Shown here: positions 59,823 to 64,000 of the stretch, in pieces
Numbering within the stretch: position 1 is the first letter of the stretch
Layout of the letters: each line of letters opens with the position of its first letter
Assembly: GCA_038238915.1 (NCBI GenBank)
Contig: JBBSFH010000012.1
Span: 1-64,000 of the forward strand
Source: JAVVHE01 sp038238915
GTDB lineage: Bacteria > Pseudomonadota > Alphaproteobacteria > Sphingomonadales > Sphingomonadaceae
Length of the DNA: 64,000 nt
Reading direction: 5' to 3'
Translations under genes and position numbers: made by a program
Notes under the pieces: generated by a model
Databases searched by the model: none
The model's input: only the letters and a program-made list of their open reading frames with translations
Told to the model about the DNA's origin: nothing

Positions 59823-61811
59823 CTAGCCTGCAACCTCGGACAAATGGTCGAAGCGCGCCGCGTAATGCGCCATGCCTTGGCTCATCGATCTCAGCTCGGC
59901 CTCGAAGCCGTGCAACTCGGCTTGGGGGAGCATCATCTCGATCACATCCCACCGCGACCAGCCCTCGACGGGTGTGAGGCCCAGCATCTGACCGCGTCTG
60001 CTCGCCACGGCCGACGTGATCCGCGAGGTCGCGCTGCCGGGGGCGTGGATCGTCATATGGGCGATCGGTTCGAGTACGACGGGCGTGGCCGCTGCCAATG
60101 CGTCGGCCATGGCGATCCGTCCTGCGGTGCGGAAGGCAAGCTCCGAGCTGTCGACGCTGTGGTAGGAGCCATCGACGAGCGCCACGGCGACATCGACTAC
60201 CGGGAAGCCATGCGGTCCCCTGACCATCGCATCCTGGACGCCCTGCTCGACCGCCGGGATCCATTGTTTTGGTACCACGCCGCCCGCGATCCGGTTTTCG
60301 AAGCGGAAGCCTTCGCCGCGTTTTAGCGGGCGGATCTCGATCACCACGTCACCGAACTGGCCATGGCCGCCGGACTGCTTCTTGTGGCGCCCGTGCTGGC
60401 TCGCCGAGGTGCGAATCGTTTCCTTGTAGGCAACCGCAGGCGGCCGGGTCGACACCGCGACGCCGTAGCGCCGCTTCAGCCGGGCGAGCGTCACCGCGAG
60501 ATGCTCGTCGTTCAACCCGTGCAGCAGCATCTCGTGGCTCGCCGCGTCCTGACCCCAGCGCAGCGCGCGGTCCTCCTCGACCAGCCGGGCGAGCGCGCTC
60601 GACAGGCGCACCTCGTCCTTGTGATCGGTGACCGCGATCACGATCGCGCAGTTGGCGACGGGCGTGTTTCGCGGCGTGGCGGCCGGTGGAGCCCGTCCGC
60701 CGGTCCCCATCAGGTCGCCCGCGTTCAGGCCGTCGGTCTTGGCGATACCCACCACATCGCCGGGTTCGGCGCGCGCGACCTTGATCGTAGCGGCCCCTTG
60801 CAACGCGAACAGCGCGCCCGCGCGTGTCGTCTTGCCGTCCGCGCTCGAGAGTTCGGCACCGTCCGAGAGCGGTTTGTTGAACACGCGCGCGAGCGCCAGC
60901 CTTCCTATCGCACTCGCGTGCGAGACCTTGAACACCTGCGCGGCCCCCCCCTCGATTCCAAGCCTCGCCGCAGTGCTCGACGCCACCGGCGTATCGTGGC
61001 GCAGCATCTTGAGCAGTCGTCGAATGCCGAAGCCGTTCAACGCCGAGCCGAACAACACCGGCACGACCAGTCCCGCAGCCGTCTCGCGCGCCAGATCGGC
61101 AAAGATCGTATCGAGGCTGGGCACCTCGTCCGAAACGAGCTGCTCCAGCAGCGCGTCATCGTGATCCGCGAGCTGTTCGAGCATGTGGAAGCGCGCGGCG
61201 GACTTGTCCTCGCGCAGATGGTGGGCGAGCGGCACCTGCTCCGAGCGTTTGCCGGGCTGGTAATGATAGGCGCGATCCAGCGCGAGATCGACGAAGCCGG
61301 CAACCCGCTCGCCCGCGCGAATCGGGATCTGGCGCGCGACCAGCGCCGCAGCACTCATCGGCTGGAGCGCCGCGAGCAGGTCTTCGATGCTGCCGCGCGC
61401 CGAATCGATCTTGTTGACGAAGAGTGCGTGGGGCATCCGCATCGCTTCGAGCAGCCGCAGTGTTGGCTCGACGAGCGGCGCGCGGCCCGGATCGGGATCG
61501 ACCACCACCAGCGCGAGATCCGCGACGCCGAGCGCCATCTCTGCGTCCGCCGCGAAGCCCGTGGAGCCCGGCACGTCGAGCAACGCGTAGCGATCGCCCA
61601 TCCATTCCAGGCGCGATAGGCTGAGCTCGGTTGAACCACCGCGCGCGCGCGCTTCCGGGCTGGCGTCGCCCACGGTGGTGCCCGCACCGACCGCGCCGAG
61701 GCGGGGGATAGCGCCTGCGGCGAACAGCAGGGCTTCGGCCAGGCTGGTCTTTCCCGCGCCGGCCGGTCCGACAAGCGCGACCGCTCTGGGGCCGTGGGCG
61801 ACGTTGGTCAC
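59823..61811 (-). CDS. elongation factor G-like GTPase
   Basis: This 662-residue protein has the EF-G domain order: G domain (GPAGAGKTSLAEALLFAAGA; FVNKIDSARG), domain II, and C-terminal domains with YKETIRTSASQHGRHKKQSG, GQFGDVVIEIRPLKRGEGF and RGQMLGLTPVEGW. The G3 motif reads DVPGSTGF, so the catalytic His of DxPGH is Ser, and the protein is shorter than canonical EF-G. It is a paralogue, possibly a slow GTPase with a ribosome-related role. The GTG at 61811 was chosen because GGGAGGAG precedes it and VTNVAHGPRAVALVG fits the family start. Confidence 0.87.
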   Translation of the reverse strand: MTNVAHGPRAVALVGPAGAGKTSLAEALLFAAGAIPRLGAVGAGTTVGDASPEARARGGSTELSLSRLEWMGDRYALLDVPGSTGFAADAEMALGVADLALVVVDPDPGRAPLVEPTLRLLEAMRMPHALFVNKIDSARGSIEDLLAALQPMSAAALVARQIPIRAGERVAGFVDLALDRAYHYQPGKRSEQVPLAHHLREDKSAARFHMLEQLADHDDALLEQLVSDEVPSLDTIFADLARETAAGLVVPVLFGSALNGFGIRRLLKMLRHDTPVASSTAARLGIEGGAAQVFKVSHASAIGRLALARVFNKPLSDGAELSSADGKTTRAGALFALQGAATIKVARAEPGDVVGIAKTDGLNAGDLMGTGGRAPPAATPRNTPVANCAIVIAVTDHKDEVRLSSALARLVEEDRALRWGQDAASHEMLLHGLNDEHLAVTLARLKRRYGVAVSTRPPAVAYKETIRTSASQHGRHKKQSGGHGQFGDVVIEIRPLKRGEGFRFENRIAGGVVPKQWIPAVEQGVQDAMVRGPHGFPVVDVAVALVDGSYHSVDSSELAFRTAGRIAMADALAAATPVVLEPIAHMTIHAPGSATSRITSAVASRRGQMLGLTPVEGWSRWDVIEMMLPQAELHGFEAELRSMSQGMAHYAARFDHLSEVAG

Positions 61812-62032
61812 GCGTGCTCTCCTCCCGTTGGCCCCGCCTTTACCTTGGAAGCGGGACTTCTGGTCTGGGAGGTTCGTCCGATGCGCACGATAGCGCAAGA
61901 TCAGCGGGCATGGCTTCGATGCGTCAGCCGACTGGAGTAAGGCGACGACAGGTCGAAAGTCCCCCATTTGATTTTGTCGGCCCGGAACGGACCTCGTTTC
62001 GCGTTGGCCCGATTAACGGGAGCGCCGACAGA

Positions 62033-62815
62033 CTAAGACCGAAGGCCGAGTATCTGCGTCCAGGCATTTGCACCCGCGCCGCCGTCGACCGCGATATCGG
62101 ACCCGTTGATCCAGTTTGCGTCGGGCGTGCACAGAAAGGCGATCACCGGCGCGATCTCGTGCGGCTCGCCCGCGCGCAGATGCTTCAGATCCTCCTCGAC
62201 GCGGGGGCCCAGCGTGGCGATGAAATCGGGCAGGATCGGTGTGGCGACCGGCCCGGGCGACACGCTGACGATGCGGATGCCGCGCGCGCGCCAGGCGGCG
62301 CAGCTCGCGGTGGTCCATGCGATCAGCAGTTCCTTGGAAAGGTGGTAGGACGGCGCGCCATCCAATGGCTGCGTCTCGATCCAGGCATCGGCGGAGCGAA
62401 GATCGAGCGCGAGCGCTTCGTTGAGCTGCGCGGGATCGGATCGCCACTGCAGTCCGGCGAGGCTGGCAACATTGATGATCGATGCGCCGGGGGTGAGACG
62501 ATCGGCGAGCCGGTTGGTGAAGTGGCGCAGGCCGAAGAAATTGACGGTGAGGACAGCGTGTTTGTTCGCGGTGGGGGGAAGGCCAGCGATGTTGCACAGG
62601 ATATCGAGCGGTTGAGTGAGCGCGGCCGTGCAGGAGTCGATCGAAGCGGGGTCGGCGAGATCGATTGGGTAGAAGGCGTGAACGGGATAATCGGGGGCGC
62701 GACGATCGAAGCCGACGATCTTCGCACCGCGCTGGGCGAGCAGTCTGGCGGTGGCGGCACCGATGCCCGAAGCGAGGCCCGTGACACCAATGGTCTTGCC
62801 GTTCAAATCCGACAT
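62033..62815 (-). CDS. short-chain dehydrogenase, coniferyl-alcohol-dehydrogenase-like
   Basis: The 260-residue SDR protein has the NAD site IGVTGLASGIGAATARLLAQ (about residues 9-28), ILCNIAGLPP (about 75-84), a Ser in IINVASLAGLQW and the catalytic YHLSKE (about 158-163). It has VSVSPGPVATPILPDFIATL and a C-terminal WINGSDIAVDGGAGA. The overall pattern resembles SDRs annotated as coniferyl-alcohol dehydrogenase, which is a tentative label. The ATG at 62815 starts the family sequence. A TonB-dependent receptor gene lies 36 bp upstream in the same direction, so both may act on one imported compound. Confidence 0.75.
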   Translation of the reverse strand: MSDLNGKTIGVTGLASGIGAATARLLAQRGAKIVGFDRRAPDYPVHAFYPIDLADPASIDSCTAALTQPLDILCNIAGLPPTANKHAVLTVNFFGLRHFTNRLADRLTPGASIINVASLAGLQWRSDPAQLNEALALDLRSADAWIETQPLDGAPSYHLSKELLIAWTTASCAAWRARGIRIVSVSPGPVATPILPDFIATLGPRVEEDLKHLRAGEPHEIAPVIAFLCTPDANWINGSDIAVDGGAGANAWTQILGLRS

Positions 62816-62850
62816 TGTTCCAGTCCTTCGTATGCTGGGAGCGGCAGGGG

Positions 62851-64000
62851 CTAGAACTTGAACCCGGCGCGCAGATACCATTCGCGCGGGCGGTTGATCG
62901 TGCCGCCGATGTAGCCGATCCCCGCCTGGTTCTGGCCCGAGACGAAGTAGCGCTCGTCGGTCAGGTTGGTGACGCCAACGTCCAGATGCCAGATATCAGA
63001 CGCATTGTGATAGGAGAGCAGCGCGCCGATGACGTCGGTAATTGGCGTGATCAATTGCGGCGTGTTCTCACCGTCGCGCGCGATACTGCTACGGTGCGCG
63101 TAATCGCCGTGGAAGACGATCGCGGCGTTCGACGGCAGCCGATACTCGTAATCGATGTTCATCGAGGCGGCGAACTTGGGCGTATTGACGAACTGGTTGC
63201 CAAGCGTGGTTCCCACATTTTTCTGCGTATATTTGGCGTCGATGTATCCAAGCGTGCTGCTGATCGTCAGACCATGGCCTGCGGCGAAGACCAGCTCGCC
63301 CTCTATGCCCTTGATTTCGGACTGCGCAGCGTTGAGCGTCACCGGGGAGACACCCTGCTGCACCGTCACCTGCAGATCGCGGTAATCGGTATAGAAGGCA
63401 GCAATATTTGCCTGCAGCTTGCGATCGAACAACTGGCTTTTGACGCCAAGCTCGTAGGTGTTCGCCTTCTCGGGATTGAAGGTCGGCGCGGCGAGGATCG
63501 GCGTCGTGGCGCGCGTGGTGAAGCCACCCGCCTTATAACCCTGGCTGAAGGTGAAGTAGGTGAGCGTCTGCGGCAGAAGCTGATAGTTGATGCCCGCCTT
63601 GAACGAGACATCGTTGAACTTGAGCGTGTTATCGGTCTGCGGGAAATACAGCGTCGAATCGGTGTTGTCGGGATGCAGCGCCAGCGGATAGCCGAGCTTG
63701 TTGGCGAGGCTGTTCAGATCGCGCTGGCCACCCTTGAAGTATTTCTCGTCTCGCGTGTAGCGAACGCCCACCGTGATACCGAGCTTTTCGGTCAGGTGAA
63801 ACTCCTGCTGCGTGAAAGCGGCGTAGCTGTCGGTCTTGAAGCGATTGGGGCCGTAGATCTGGAGCAGACCACCCGCGAAATTGACCTCGTCAGTCAGGTT
63901 GCCCTGTTCGTGGAAATAATAGATGCCCACCACGCTCTTGAGTCGATTGTCGAGGAAGGAGCCGATCGCCTGCAGTTCCTGGCTGAACTGCCACTGCGTC
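62851..64000 (-). CDS. TonB-dependent outer-membrane receptor, C-terminal part
   Basis: The gene enters from beyond the window's right edge; only the 3' portion (more than 380 codons) is visible. It shows beta-barrel strands typical of receptors: ITVGVRYTRDEKYFKGGQRD, YFTFSQGYKAGGFTTRATTP, NTYELGVKSQLFDRKLQANI, FYTDYRDLQVTVQQG, IKGIEGELVF and the terminal strand REWYLRAGFKF ending in Phe. The block YKAGGFNxR-like and GIEGE are common in sphingomonad receptors for aromatic or other substrates. The plug domain is not visible and the ligand is unknown. Confidence 0.9.
   Translation of the reverse strand, partial: TQWQFSQELQAIGSFLDNRLKSVVGIYYFHEQGNLTDEVNFAGGLLQIYGPNRFKTDSYAAFTQQEFHLTEKLGITVGVRYTRDEKYFKGGQRDLNSLANKLGYPLALHPDNTDSTLYFPQTDNTLKFNDVSFKAGINYQLLPQTLTYFTFSQGYKAGGFTTRATTPILAAPTFNPEKANTYELGVKSQLFDRKLQANIAAFYTDYRDLQVTVQQGVSPVTLNAAQSEIKGIEGELVFAAGHGLTISSTLGYIDAKYTQKNVGTTLGNQFVNTPKFAASMNIDYEYRLPSNAAIVFHGDYAHRSSIARDGENTPQLITPITDVIGALLSYHNASDIWHLDVGVTNLTDERYFVSGQNQAGIGYIGGTINRPREWYLRAGFKF

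Overview
This GC-rich window comes from a chromosome of an alphaproteobacterium, most likely a sphingomonad (Sphingomonas or a close relative). The evidence is the hemE / ppsR / maf / coaE order next to the Caulobacter-type replication origin, a parA-parB-rsmG-mnmG-mnmE cluster with two parS sites, alphaproteobacterial families (TrcR, NDUFA12-like, DUF2155, DUF6489), a candidate ceramide-synthase/hydroxylase pair, a PEP-CTERM protein and CCTCCCCC/GGGGGAGG palindromic repeats. Nearly all of it is densely packed housekeeping sequence, and many genes are coupled by 4-bp NTGA start/stop overlaps.

Layout. 0-0.5 kb: an IS5-family element cut by the window edge. 0.65-5.2 kb: tRNA-Thr, hemJ, hemE, a 284-bp gap at the position of the Caulobacter origin, then ppsR, maf, coaE, a YdcZ-type transporter and tRNA-Arg. 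5.2-12 kb (mostly minus): purU with a structured leader, a propionyl/acetyl-CoA carboxylase alpha chain, a PEP-CTERM protein behind a sigma-54 promoter, an NlpD-like factor carrying a palindromic repeat inside its coding sequence, surE and coxG. 12-25 kb (mostly plus): a double cold-shock protein, DUF192, NDUFA12-like, mlaD, DUF2155, aat, ybeY, corC, an M16 protease, glnE, bcp, an M23 peptidase, erpA and xthA.

25-31 kb: a secreted unknown, a bCerS-like acyltransferase with a fatty-acid hydroxylase, a candidate sigma-54-driven small RNA, dihydroorotase, ygfZ and a TPR protein. 31-38 kb: sppA, an ECF sigma / anti-sigma / periplasmic protein operon, a deacetylase, an M48 protease and phaZ. 38.5-48 kb: bdhA, trcR, xseB, ispA, a DUF433/PIN-like toxin-antitoxin pair lodged between ispA and coaD, then ppi, queA, a DUF2189 protein and maeB. 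48-50 kb: small membrane proteins and a Kir-type channel. 50-56.6 kb: radC, parB, parA, rsmG, mnmG, two parS sites and mnmE. 56.6-64 kb: a dienelactone hydrolase and quinone reductase, a scar with a truncated TIR gene joined to a decayed resolvase, an EF-G-like GTPase, an SDR enzyme and a TonB-dependent receptor running off the end.

The window therefore combines chromosome start and segregation functions (hemE/ppsR gap, parABS), heme, folate, CoA, isoprenoid and tRNA-modification genes, envelope upkeep (mlaD, M23, SppA, M48, M16) and possible sphingolipid synthesis. The most promising undescribed items are the sigma-54-controlled small RNA at 28.4 kb, the purU leader RNA, and the acyltransferase/hydroxylase pair. 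All assignments come from reading the sequence; no database search was run.
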